From: Rhodocyclaceae bacterium | GTDB lineage: Bacteria; Pseudomonadota; Gammaproteobacteria; Burkholderiales; Rhodocyclaceae | NCBI GenBank assembly: GCA_028714035.1 | Contig: JAQTNA010000009.1 | Coordinates: 40,495 to 104,494 of the forward strand | Direction of reading: 5' to 3' | Length of the DNA: 64,000 nucleotides | Shown: one piece after another, positions 46,649 to 56,061 of the stretch | Layout of the letters: the number at the start of each line of letters is the position of its first letter | Position numbering within the stretch: position 1 is the stretch's first letter | Translations under genes and position numbers: made by a program | The notes under the pieces: generated by a model | The model's database searches: none | What the model was told of the DNA's origin: nothing | The model's input: only the letters and a program-made list of their open reading frames with translations

Positions 46649-47812
46649 ATGACCCCCATGAAGCCACTGCTGAAAAGTCTCGCCATCGCCACAGTCATTC
46701 TCGCCGCCGCTCCGGCCGGCGCCGCCAACCTGCGCATAGGCATAGCGGAAGCCCTTTCCGGAGGTGCCGCCCAATATGGCACTCCGATCCGGAACGGCAT
46801 GCAGCTCGCCGCGGAAGAAATCAACGCCAAGGGCGGGGTGAACGGCAATCAACTGCAACTGGTCATCGAGGACGAGCAGGGCAAGAAGGAAGAAGCGATC
46901 AACGTCTTCAAGAAATTGATCTTTCAGGACAAGGTGCTGATGATCTTCGGTCCCACCCTGTCCAACTCCATGTTCGCCGCCGGCCCCGTGGCGAACGCCT
47001 CCAAGGTGGTGGCCTTCGGCACCTCCAACACCGCCAACGGCATCACGGACATCGGCCCCTGGATCTTCCGCAATTCGGTCATGGAATCCGACGTGCTGCC
47101 GGTGACGGTGGCGAGCGCCGTCAAGCATTACGGCATCAAGAAGGTAGCGGTGATCTACGGCAACGACGACGCCTTCACCAAGAGCGGCTACGACGTGTTC
47201 AAGGCGGTACTGGCAGAGCAGAAGATCCCGGTCACGACCACCGAGACCTACGTCAAGGGAGACGTGGATTTCAAGGCCCAGCTCACCAAGATCAAGGGGG
47301 GGGAGCCGGACGCCATCGTCTGTTCCTGCCTGGCGGAGGAAGCCGCCAACATCATCCTCCAGGCCCGCTCCCTGGGGCTGAGGGCGCCCTTCATCGGCGG
47401 CAACGGCTTCAATTCACCCAAGCTCTTCGACATCTCCAAGCTCGCCGGCGACGGCACCTTCGTCGGCAGCCCCTGGTCCAATGCCAACCCGGCGCCGGTC
47501 AACCAGAACTTCGTCGCGGCCTACAAGAAGAAGTTCGGCGCGGAACCCAACCAGTTCGCCGCCCAGGGTTACGACGCCATGTACACCGCGGCCACGGCCC
47601 TGAAGAGCATCAAGATCACGGACGACCTGGCTGCCGACAGGCAGGCCCTGCGGGACGCCCTGCCCAAGGTGACCCTGAACGGCGCCACCGGCCCCTTCAA
47701 GTTCCGGCCCGCCGCCCCCAAGGCCGGCAAGCCCGGCGGCTTCGACGCGGACCAGAAGCCCTTCATCTACATCATCAAGGGCGGGAAGTTCACGCTCTAT
47801 ACAGGGAAATAG
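46649..47812 (+). CDS. Branched-chain amino-acid-type ABC transporter binding protein
   Basis: 387 aa. A signal peptide (KSLAIATVILAAAPAGAA, cut before NLRIGIAE) precedes a type I periplasmic binding fold (GIAEALSGGAAQYGTPIRNG, VIEDEQGKKEEAINVFKKLI, KVAVIYGNDDAFTKSGYDVF). The ATG at 46649 has GGAGG 8 nt upstream. It heads a livKHMGF-type set, though a family A repeat separates it from the first permease gene. Such systems also carry aromatic acids, amides or urea, so the substrate is open. Confidence 0.9.
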   Translation: MTPMKPLLKSLAIATVILAAAPAGAANLRIGIAEALSGGAAQYGTPIRNGMQLAAEEINAKGGVNGNQLQLVIEDEQGKKEEAINVFKKLIFQDKVLMIFGPTLSNSMFAAGPVANASKVVAFGTSNTANGITDIGPWIFRNSVMESDVLPVTVASAVKHYGIKKVAVIYGNDDAFTKSGYDVFKAVLAEQKIPVTTTETYVKGDVDFKAQLTKIKGGEPDAIVCSCLAEEAANIILQARSLGLRAPFIGGNGFNSPKLFDISKLAGDGTFVGSPWSNANPAPVNQNFVAAYKKKFGAEPNQFAAQGYDAMYTAATALKSIKITDDLAADRQALRDALPKVTLNGATGPFKFRPAAPKAGKPGGFDADQKPFIYIIKGGKFTLYTGK

Positions 47813-47815
47813 CAC

Positions 47816-47950
47816 GAATTCACCGCAGAGACGCAGAGGCGCAGAGAGAACCATGAGCCATCGAAGCTTTAGCACTCTCCCGGCGGATGCTGGCGCCTGG
47901 CCGAACAGGTTTTTGATTTTCCTCCGCGCCTCTGCGTCTCTGCGGTTCAA
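47816..47950. repeat. Family A inverted repeat (A5)
   Basis: The left arm is CACCGCAGAGACGCAGAGGC and the right arm CCTCCGCGCCTCTGCGTCTC followed by TGCGGTTCAA. The cleanest copy in the window; it fills the gap between the binding-protein and first permease genes. Confidence 0.9.
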
Positions 47951-47974
47951 TTGGCCTTTGCGGTTCTCGAAACC

Positions 47975-48856
47975 ATGTTCGCCCAGCAACTTGCCAACGC
48001 CCTGACCCTGGGCAGCGTCTATGCCCTCTTTGCCCTGGGCTTCACCCTGGTGTTCGGGGTGCTGGCGGTCATCAACCTGTCCCATGGCGCGGTGTTCATG
48101 GTGGGCAGCTATGCGGCGCTGGTGCTGGTCACCCGGTTCCAGGCGCCGCTCTGGCTGGCCCTGATAGGCGCCATGCTGGTATCCGGCGGCATCGGCCTCC
48201 TGGTGGATGTGCTGATACTGAAGCCGCTCCGGGCCAGGAATGCCCCCCACCTGATTCCCATGATCGCCACCATAGGCGTGGCCATCATGCTCACCAGCGC
48301 CGGCCAGGGCCTGTTCGGCGCCGAGATCCACCGTTTCCCCGAGGAGACCCTGCCCGCGGGGGAGCTGGTCATCGCCGGCATCCACCTGCGCGCCCTGGAG
48401 ATCGGCATCGTCGCCGTGGCCTTTGCCCTCATGGCCCTGCTGTTCGTCGTCCTGCGCCGCACCCAGTTGGGCCGCGCCCTGCGCGCCATCGCCGAATCGC
48501 CCAAGGCCGCCTACCTCCTGGGCATCAACGTGGAGGGTCTCTTTCATCTCACTTCGTTTGTCGCCGCCGCCCTGGGTGGCGTGGCCGGGGTGCTCATCGG
48601 CCTGGACTTCAACGCCATCACGCCCCAGATGGGCCAGCCCATCCTGCACAAGGGCATCGCCGTCATCATCCTGGGCGGCATGGGCGACATCCGGGGCGCC
48701 CTCATCGGCGGCCTGTTCCTGGGCTTCGCCGAAGTCATGAGCAAGGCCTACCTGTCCAGCCAGATGGGCGACGCGGTGGCCTTCGGCCTGCTCTTCCTCA
48801 TCCTCCTGGTGCGCCCCTCCGGCCTCTTCGGGCGCGTGCTGGAACGAAAAGCATGA
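47975..48856 (+). CDS. livH: LivH-type ABC transporter permease
   Basis: 293 aa from ATG 47975 (MFAQQLANALTLGSVYALFA); an upstream TTG frame at 47951 reads into the family A repeat. Eight or so hydrophobic helices, with the family block FGVLAVINLSHGAVFMVGSY and the cytoplasmic loop RRTQLGRALRAIAESPKAAY. Pairs with LivM to form the channel. Confidence 0.92.
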   Translation: MFAQQLANALTLGSVYALFALGFTLVFGVLAVINLSHGAVFMVGSYAALVLVTRFQAPLWLALIGAMLVSGGIGLLVDVLILKPLRARNAPHLIPMIATIGVAIMLTSAGQGLFGAEIHRFPEETLPAGELVIAGIHLRALEIGIVAVAFALMALLFVVLRRTQLGRALRAIAESPKAAYLLGINVEGLFHLTSFVAAALGGVAGVLIGLDFNAITPQMGQPILHKGIAVIILGGMGDIRGALIGGLFLGFAEVMSKAYLSSQMGDAVAFGLLFLILLVRPSGLFGRVLERKA

Positions 48857-48857
48857 G

Positions 48858-48964
48858 AACAGTGAGCGGTAACGGGTAAGCGGTGAGGCCGAAATAACAT
48901 CCGCGCCTGCGGCGCGCCGTTCAACACCTACCATTCACCGCTTACCGCTTACCGCTTACCGACA
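48858..48964. repeat. Family B word-repeat hairpin (B5)
   Basis: The left arm is AGTGAGCGGTAACGGGTAAG and the right arm TTCACCGCTTACCGCTTACC. The centre contains the GC palindrome CGCGCCTGCGGCGCG. It fills the livH-livM gap and ends 3 bp before the livM ATG, leaving livM without a Shine-Dalgarno. Confidence 0.8.
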
Positions 48965-48966
48965 AA

Positions 48967-49829
48967 ATGGCCTGGCTCTCAGATTTCTGGTCCACCTACA
49001 ACACCCTGGTCTACAGCATCGGCGTGCATGCCATGCTGGCGCTTTCCATCCAGATCACCCTGTCCTGCGGCCTCCTGTCCCTGGCCAACGCCGCGTTCAT
49101 GGGCATAGGCGCCTACGTCTCGGCGCTCCTGACCCTGACCCTGGGCTGGCCCTTTCCCGCCGTCCTCGCCGCCGGCACCCTGGCGCCGGCGCTCCTGGCA
49201 CTCCTCATCGGCGCCCCCGTGCTGCGCCTGTCCGGGGTGTACCTGGCCATGGCCACCCTGGCCTTCGGCGAAGTGGTGCGGGTGATCGTGCTCAACCTGG
49301 AGATCACCGGCGGGCCCGAAGGCCTGAACGGCATTCCGCCCAGCACCGAAGGCTGGCACATCGCGCTCTTCCTCGCCCTCACCGTGTACGGCCTCGTTCG
49401 GCTCGCCCGGTCCCGGGTGGGGCGCGCCTTCGAGGCCATCAAGGAGGACGAGGTGGCGGCCCGGCTCATGGGCATGGACGTGGATGGCCACAAACTCTTC
49501 GCCTTCACCCTGGGCGCCCTGATCGCCGGCCTGGCCGGAGCCCTCAACGCCCATTACACCTTCTTCATCAGCCCACGGGAGTACGGGTTCGAGAGCGCGG
49601 TGGACATCCTCACCATGGCGGTGTTGGGCGGCACCAGCGGCCTCCTCGGGCCGATCCTTGGGGCAAGCCTGCTCACCGTGCTGCCGGAAGTGCTGCGCTT
49701 CCTCCAGGACTGGCGCATGGCGGTAAATGGCGCCATCCTGATCCTGGTGGTCCTCTTCCTGCCCACCGGCCTGTGGGATCCGCACCGCGTGCGCGCCTGG
49801 CTGCGGCGGAAACGCCGTGAGGAGAAGGC

Positions 49830-49833
<4 letters not shown>
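48967..49833 (+). CDS. livM: LivM-type ABC transporter permease
   Basis: 288 aa. Hydrophobic throughout; typical blocks are CGLLSLANAAFMGIGAYVSA and the loop RSRVGRAFEAIKEDEVAARL, then LFAFTLGALIAGLAGALNAH. The start ATG directly follows the right arm of a family B repeat. It overlaps livG by 4 bp. Confidence 0.92.
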
Positions 49834-50605
<772 letters not shown>

Positions 50606-50609
<4 letters not shown>

Positions 50610-51319
50610 GCGTACTGCTGCGGGTAGAGGATCTGGCGGTGGCCTATGGCCACGTGGAAGCGGTCAAGGACGTCAGTTTCGAACTCAAGGACGGCGAGAT
50701 CACGGCCCTGGTGGGCGCCAACGGGGCGGGCAAGAGTACCACCCTGCTCGCCCTCTCCGGCCTCCTGCCGCCGAAATCAGGCAGGATCCTGTTCGAGGAA
50801 GAGGACATCACCCGGCTCCGGCCCCACGAGATCGTGCGCAAGGGCATCGTCCAGGTGGCGGAAGGCCGGGCCATTCTCACCACCCTGACCGTGCGCGAGA
50901 ATCTGGCGCTGGGCGCCTACACGCGCCGCGACAGCGCCGGCGTCAAGGATTCCCTGGAGCAGGTATTCCACCTCTTCCCCCGGCTCCAGGACCGGGCCGA
51001 GCAGTTCGCCGGCAACCTCTCCGGCGGCGAACAGCAGATGCTGGCCATCGGCCGCGCCCTCATGGCCAAGCCGCGCCTCCTGCTCCTGGACGAACCCTCC
51101 ATGGGTCTGGCCCCCATCCTGGTGCAGGAAATCCTGCGCACCCTGGCCGAGATCAACCGCACGGGCCTGACCATGCTCCTGGTGGAGCAGAACGTGCGCC
51201 AGGCCCTGAAGATCGCCCGCCACGGCTACGTCATCGAGACCGGGCGCATCGTCCTGGCGGATTCGGGCGAAAACCTCCTGAACCATCCGGGGGTCGTGGA
51301 AGCCTACCTGGGGACCTGA
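50606..51319 (+). CDS. livF: LivF-type ABC transporter ATPase
   Basis: 237 aa. Second ATPase of the importer: Walker A VGANGAGKSTTLLALSG, signature LSGGEQQMLAIGRALM, Walker B LLLLDEPSMGLAPILVQEIL, His-loop replaced by the family-typical LLVEQNVRQALKIA. The last gene of the operon; a perfect hairpin follows at 51347-51368. Confidence 0.94.
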
Positions 51320-51346
51320 AGTCACGCCTTACGACTTCTTACAGTA

Positions 51347-51368
51347 TTCCGGGCCGTATGGCCCGGAA
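51347..51368 (+). terminator. Hairpin after livF
   Basis: A perfect 9-bp stem TTCCGGGCC / GGCCCGGAA with a GTAT loop, 27 bp after the livF stop. No strong U-tract follows. A GATAAT -10-like hexamer for the next gene lies at 51387-51392. Confidence 0.55.
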
Positions 51369-51458
51369 TTCCAGACACTCCTCACCGATAATCCCCTCAT
51401 CTGCGGGCTTATGTCAGCGACCGTTTCAGCCCCCAACCCGGACGACGAGGAGCCTCCC

Positions 51459-52124
51459 ATGTCCATCAACAGCATCAGCCCAAGCTTTGCGGCATTCCAG
51501 ACCGGCGGCGTTTACCAAAGCAGTTCGGTCGGCCAGGCCCTGCCGAGTCAAGACCAGGACGGCGACGGCGGCGGCCGGTCCGGCGGCGCCCAGAAGGTCG
51601 GCGGCAAGGCCTTCATGCAGGCCATCATGCAGGCCCTGAACCAGGCGGGCATCAGCCCGTCCGGCAACAACGGCGCCCCCCCGGCCGTCGGCGGAGCCAG
51701 CGACGCGGATGGCGACCAGGACGGCACCCAGGCGGCGAACAACCCGGCGGCCGGCCAGGCCCTGCACGCCTTCATGCACAGCCTGCTCCAGGCCCTGAAC
51801 CAGAATTCAGCCAGCCAGAACGCCAGTAGCGGCACCGGCACGAATTCGGGCACATCGTCCCGGAGCGGCGCCTATGCCGACCTTTCCAGCCGCCTGGAGA
51901 GTCTGGTGCAGTCCCTGTCCTCCGGCAGCAGTTCCGCCACGAGCGACCTGAGCAACGCCTATCAGAACCTGCTCCAGGCGGTCCAGGGAAATAATTCGTC
52001 CCAGGCGACTTCTTCCAGCACCGGCCAGAGCCTGCAATCCTTCCTGACCCACCTGGTGCAGAACATGCAGCAGCAAGGCGCCGGTATCAGCGCCTCGGGC
52101 GGCATCATCGCCACCACCGCCTGA
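51459..52124 (+). CDS. Low-complexity Ser/Gln/Asn/Gly-rich protein with repeated amphipathic helices
   Basis: 221 aa from ATG 51459 (MSINSISPSFAAFQ), which has GAGGAG 6 nt upstream; an ATG at 51411 is less likely. Most of the chain is Ser, Gly, Ala, Gln and Asn. Embedded in it are five related amphipathic units (AFMQAIMQALNQ, AFMHSLLQALNQ, LSSRLESLVQSLSS, LSNAYQNLLQAVQG, LQSFLTHLVQNMQQ) separated by disordered-looking linkers. There are no cysteines and no clear signal peptide. It is bounded by a hairpin upstream and a strong intrinsic terminator downstream, so it is an independent transcription unit. Family not recognised. Confidence 0.75.
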   Translation: MSINSISPSFAAFQTGGVYQSSSVGQALPSQDQDGDGGGRSGGAQKVGGKAFMQAIMQALNQAGISPSGNNGAPPAVGGASDADGDQDGTQAANNPAAGQALHAFMHSLLQALNQNSASQNASSGTGTNSGTSSRSGAYADLSSRLESLVQSLSSGSSSATSDLSNAYQNLLQAVQGNNSSQATSSSTGQSLQSFLTHLVQNMQQQGAGISASGGIIATTA

Positions 52125-52168
52125 AAGCCGCGGCCAGTTCGCCGCCGGGACGGAAGAGCGTAAGAAAC

Positions 52169-52206
52169 AAAAGCCGGGGGCAAGACTCCCCCCGGCTTTT
52201 TCTTTT
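52169..52206 (+). terminator. Intrinsic terminator after the low-complexity protein gene
   Basis: Stem GCCGGGGG / CCCCCGGC with a short loop, preceded by A residues and followed by TTTTTCTTTT. A classical rho-independent terminator, 45 bp after the stop codon, also readable as bidirectional because of the A-rich left flank. Confidence 0.9.
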
Positions 52207-52338
52207 CCGTCAGACGCAAAGCCCCGTGAATTCAAAGGAGTCAGGCCGGGCGTCGCTGCCGAAGGTTTTGTCCTGCAACCCGCGTGAGCTTGGCAGGGGT
52301 GTGACGGCAGGATCGGTCCGGCTCGAAGAGGGTACCGG

Positions 52339-53316
52339 TCAGCCCCCGCCCTCGCGCAACGCCCGTAACAGCTCCTGGAAATCCTCCGGCAAGGCCATCT
52401 CCCAGCTCATCGCTTCGCCACTCACGGGATGGGTCAGGCCCAGGCGGAAGGCGTGCAACGCCTGACGGGGAAAGGTTCGGGCGACGGCGGGGGCGGCCAG
52501 CGGCGGATGGCGCGGCCCGTACACCGGGTCGCCCACCAGCGGATGCTTGATGCTCGCCATATGCACCCGGATCTGATGCGTGCGGCCGGTCTCCAGGGAA
52601 CATTCCACGAGCGTCAGGCCGGGGAAGCGTTCCAGCACCTTGTAATGGGTACGTGCCGCCTTGCCTCCCGGCACCACCGCCATCTTGGTGCGCTGGGTCG
52701 GGTGGCGGGCCATGGGTGCGTCCACCAGACCGTCCCGCGCCACTTCGCCCCAGGCCAGGGCCAGGTACTGGCGCTTGACCGTGCGTGCCTGCATCTGACG
52801 CACCAGATCGGTCTGGGCCGGCAGGCTGCGCGCCACCACCATGAGGCCGGAGGTATCCTTGTCGAGCCGGTGCACGATGCCGGCCCGCGGCACGCCGGCC
52901 AGTCCCGGATAGCGAAAGAGCAGCCCATTCATGAGGGTGCCGGACCAGTTGCCGCTTCCGGGATGCACTACCAGCCCGGCCGGCTTGGCGATCACCAGCA
53001 AGGCGTCGTCCTCGAAGAGGATGTCCAGTGCCATGTCCTCCGGTTCCACGCCCACCACTGGCGGCGGTTCTTCCTCCAGGACCACCAGGGTCTCGCCGCC
53101 GCGCAGCTTGCGCTTGGGGTCCGAGGCTGCCCCATCCACCAGCACCCGCCCGTCCCGTATCCAGTTCTGAAGTCGGCTGCGGGAATGCTCCGGCAGCAGG
53201 CGAGCGAGCGCCTGATCCAGCCGTAGTCCGCAACAATCCTCCGGCAGGGACAGGAGGCGCCAATCCTCCTCCGCTGCCGCGGCTTCCACTTCCATGTCTG
53301 CGCTATAATCCGTCAA
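52339..53316 (-). CDS. rluD: 23S rRNA pseudouridine synthase RluD
   Basis: 325 aa. Forms pseudouridines 1911, 1915 and 1917 in helix 69. An N-terminal S4 domain (LDQALARLLPEHSRSRLQNW) is followed by the catalytic block GIVHRLDKDTSGLMVVARSL with the essential Asp. The C-terminal LVECSLETGRTHQIRVHMAS is typical. Divergent from bamD with only 23 bp between the two starts, a conserved betaproteobacterial and gammaproteobacterial arrangement. Confidence 0.96.
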   Translation of the reverse strand: MTDYSADMEVEAAAAEEDWRLLSLPEDCCGLRLDQALARLLPEHSRSRLQNWIRDGRVLVDGAASDPKRKLRGGETLVVLEEEPPPVVGVEPEDMALDILFEDDALLVIAKPAGLVVHPGSGNWSGTLMNGLLFRYPGLAGVPRAGIVHRLDKDTSGLMVVARSLPAQTDLVRQMQARTVKRQYLALAWGEVARDGLVDAPMARHPTQRTKMAVVPGGKAARTHYKVLERFPGLTLVECSLETGRTHQIRVHMASIKHPLVGDPVYGPRHPPLAAPAVARTFPRQALHAFRLGLTHPVSGEAMSWEMALPEDFQELLRALREGGG

Positions 53317-53339
53317 TTCTGTCTTTCAGGTTTCAAACC

Positions 53340-54134
53340 ATGCGGATTCTAACGGTTCTAGCGGTCTTTCTCGCAATGCTGCTCGGCGGCTGTGGCCTTC
53401 TCCCGGATCAGATTGACGAGACGTCCAACTGGTCCGCGGACAAACTCTACTCTGAAGCCAAGGATGCCCTGACCGACGGCGGTTACGACAAGGCGGTGAA
53501 ATACTTGGAAAAGCTGGAGTCCCGCTTTCCCTACGGCCGCTACGCGCAACAGGCCCAGATGGAAATCGCCTACGCCTACTACAAGCAGGGCGAGCCGATT
53601 TCCGCCATCGCCGCCTGTGACCGGTTCATCAAGCTGCACCCTAATCACCCCAACGTGGACTACATGTACTACCTGAAGGGCTTGGTAAACTTCAACGACG
53701 ACATGGGCTTCCTGGGCCGTTTCTCGGACCAGGATCAGACCGAGCGGGATCCCAAGGCGGCCTCCGAATCCTTCGACGCCTTCAAGGTCCTGGTGGTCAA
53801 GTTCCCCGAGAGCCGCTACACCCCGGATGCGATCCTGCGCATGAAGTACCTGGTGAATGCCCTGGCGGCTCACGAGGTGCATGTCGCCCGCTACTACCTG
53901 AAGCGCGGTGCCTACCTGGCGGCGGCCAACCGGGCACAGTTCGCCATTCAGACCTATCCCGACGCGCCCGCCCAGGAGGAAGCCCTCTACCTTCTGGTCA
54001 AGAGCTATGAAGCCCTGGGCATGAAGGATCTGAAGGCCGACGCGGAGCGGGTCTTGACGAAGACTTACCCGAAGAGCGAATTCCTGGCGGGCAGGGAATC
54101 GGTGAACAAGAAGGCCTGGTGGCAGCCCTGGTAA
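53340..54134 (+). CDS. bamD: Outer-membrane assembly lipoprotein BamD
   Basis: 264 aa. Essential TPR lipoprotein of the beta-barrel assembly machine. The lipobox is LLGGCG (ILTVLAVFLAMLLGGC), with cleavage before Cys18. The TPR modules begin SADKLYSEAKDALTDGGYDK and include SRFPYGRYAQQAQMEIAYAY and FIKLHPNHPNVDYMYYLKGL. The plus-strand start at 53340 was fixed by the lipoprotein signal; the frame is open upstream only as the antisense of rluD. Confidence 0.96.
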   Translation: MRILTVLAVFLAMLLGGCGLLPDQIDETSNWSADKLYSEAKDALTDGGYDKAVKYLEKLESRFPYGRYAQQAQMEIAYAYYKQGEPISAIAACDRFIKLHPNHPNVDYMYYLKGLVNFNDDMGFLGRFSDQDQTERDPKAASESFDAFKVLVVKFPESRYTPDAILRMKYLVNALAAHEVHVARYYLKRGAYLAAANRAQFAIQTYPDAPAQEEALYLLVKSYEALGMKDLKADAERVLTKTYPKSEFLAGRESVNKKAWWQPW

Positions 54135-54171
54135 GATCCTCCCATGGCCGGGGCACGGCCCGGGGTGCGGC

Positions 54172-55767
54172 TTAGCCCGCGCCCGCCGCCTTGCCTGCCA
54201 CCCGGCGGACGATCTCGGCGCCCGGCTCGCGCCCGGACGCCACGACAATCGTGACGGCCCGTTCTTCATCCGTCAGAGGCTCCGCCGTCGCCCACTGCCG
54301 TTCGAGCACCGCCAGGGTCGCTTCCGAGGCATCCGCGCCATCCTCCCCGCGCCGAACGACCCGGCGCCGCAACGCCTCCCTCTCCGCCTGACAATCCAGG
54401 ATCAGGCAGCGCACACCCAGTTCCCGCGCCAAGCCGCGAAAGGCGTCCCGCTGCCCGCGCTGGAGGAAGGTGGCATCCACGATGGCCGTGTGGCCGGCGG
54501 GAATCACGATCCGGGCCAGCCTGAGCAATTCCCCGTAAGTGGCACGGGTCGTCGCCTCGCCGTAGAGTCCGCCGCCTGCGGGTGAGGCGCTCCGCGCCTC
54601 CGCCGCCAGTCCGCACAGGCGTTTTCTCTCCACGTCCGAGCGCAGGCGCAGGGCCGGCAGCCCCTGCACCAGATCCAGGGCCGCCGAGGACTTGCCGGAG
54701 CCGGAATAGCCGTGGGTGAGGATCAATACCGGACGCACCGGGTGCGCCAGGCCATGGGCCAGACGCAGATGGGCCAGTCCGTCCCGGCGTTCTTCTTCCG
54801 CCGCGGCGCCCTGCGCCACCTGCCCGGCCCGGAGGAAGGCGACCATGCCCCGTACCAGTGCCCGATATACGGCATACCAGCGCCACGAGGCGAGCCCCGC
54901 GTAATCCCCGGTGAGACTCAACCAGCCGTCCAGGAAACGCCAGCCCAGGTCCGCCCGATTCCGGCTGGCACAATCCATCACCAGGAAGGCGGCTTCGCTC
55001 TGGATGTCTATCCAGCGCAATTCGGGATTGAATTCGATGCCATCGAAGACCCGTACCCCGTTGGGCAAGGCGGCGATGTTGCCCAGGTGCAGATCGCCAT
55101 GGCATTCCCGCACAAAGCCGTCCTCCCGGCGCCGCGCCATGAGGGCGGCGAGAGCGCCGAACTGCCGCTCGCTCCAGGATTCCAGTTCATCCAGCGACGC
55201 CCTCTCCGGGGCGTCACCCAGCGCATCACGGATCAGGCCGAAATTTCGCCGCATGGGCGCCATGATGTGGGCGGGGGTTCCGTGCGCGTCCCCGGGTGCG
55301 GCCCGGGGAATGCTGCCGTGGAAACGCGCCATGACCCGCGCCAGCTCGTCCATGTGTGCAGGGCTCAGGGCACCGGCGGCCAACATGCGGTCGGCCAGGC
55401 ATTCCTGCGGGAAGCGCAGCATCTTAACGGCATACTCGAAGGCCGCCCCCGCGGGCTCCTCGCCGTCCCGGACCCAGACCGGCGCCTCGAGGCTGCCGCA
55501 GAGGGCCACCACTCCCAGGTAAATGTCAGGCGCGAGCCGCCCGTTCAGGCGCAACTCCTCCCGGCAGAAATGGCGCCGCGCATCCAGACGGGAAAAATCC
55601 AGAAAGCCCAGGCTGACCGGCTTCTTGATCTTCCAGGCGAAGTCCCCCGCCAGCAGCACGCGGGAAATATGGGTCTCGATCAGTTCCGCGCCCCTGGGCG
55701 CCAGGACTCCAGGCCGGCACAAGGCGGCCACCAGGCGAATCTGGCGTTCCTCGTCCGTGTCAGGCAT
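54172..55767 (-). CDS. Bifunctional aminoglycoside-phosphotransferase-like / P-loop kinase protein
   Basis: 531 aa. Residues about 1-330 are an APH-like kinase fold with the Brenner-type catalytic motif VRECHGDLHLGNIAALPNGV and the metal-binding DGIEFNPELRWIDIQSEAAF. Residues about 340-525 are an AAA_33-type domain with Walker A LTHGYSGSGKSSAALDLVQG and HTAIVDATFLQRGQRDAFRG. The fused architecture is widespread in proteobacteria but the substrate is unknown. The start at 55767 (MPDTDEERQIR) fits the family; the frame extends to 55803. Not evidence of aminoglycoside resistance. Confidence 0.88.
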   Translation of the reverse strand: MPDTDEERQIRLVAALCRPGVLAPRGAELIETHISRVLLAGDFAWKIKKPVSLGFLDFSRLDARRHFCREELRLNGRLAPDIYLGVVALCGSLEAPVWVRDGEEPAGAAFEYAVKMLRFPQECLADRMLAAGALSPAHMDELARVMARFHGSIPRAAPGDAHGTPAHIMAPMRRNFGLIRDALGDAPERASLDELESWSERQFGALAALMARRREDGFVRECHGDLHLGNIAALPNGVRVFDGIEFNPELRWIDIQSEAAFLVMDCASRNRADLGWRFLDGWLSLTGDYAGLASWRWYAVYRALVRGMVAFLRAGQVAQGAAAEEERRDGLAHLRLAHGLAHPVRPVLILTHGYSGSGKSSAALDLVQGLPALRLRSDVERKRLCGLAAEARSASPAGGGLYGEATTRATYGELLRLARIVIPAGHTAIVDATFLQRGQRDAFRGLARELGVRCLILDCQAEREALRRRVVRRGEDGADASEATLAVLERQWATAEPLTDEERAVTIVVASGREPGAEIVRRVAGKAAGAG

Positions 55768-56061
55768 GACCGACTCCTGGACCTCGAAACATCTGATGCG
55801 CAAGCATGGTTGCCCCCTTGCCGATAATTCTACGGCAACGACGGGGCATGACGGGCAATTCAGGCCGTAAAGCGATTACAGCCTGAAGCGGCGGCCGAGG
55901 TTACGATGCCGGGCAGTTTCTGGGATAGAATCCGGGTTTATCCGCCGAATACAAGAGCGGCGTCGGCAGCAGTCGGCGAGAGAACAGCCCGAACCACTGG
56001 CTGGCGCACCGCGGGTCTCAGGGTCCGATCGTCGCTTGTGGTCCGGAAACCAGACCACACC
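55768..56061. other. Divergent intergenic region, kinase gene / ArnT-like gene
   Basis: 294 bp with no repeat of families A-D. A TAGAAT hexamer (55926-55931) may be a plus-strand -10. A 6-bp hairpin GTGGTC/GACCAC (56038-56058) ends 3 bp before the ArnT-like ATG and could limit translation initiation. No clear Shine-Dalgarno. Confidence 0.35.

Noticed and set aside
46615..47856. 413-aa plus-strand frame over the ABC binding-protein gene
   Set aside because: Out-of-frame reading of the binding-protein gene, Arg/His/Gly-rich with no signal peptide or domain.
54172..55767. Aminoglycoside resistance gene
   Set aside because: The APH-like domain is fused to a P-loop kinase in a widespread housekeeping-type architecture; no resistance context or mobile element surrounds it.
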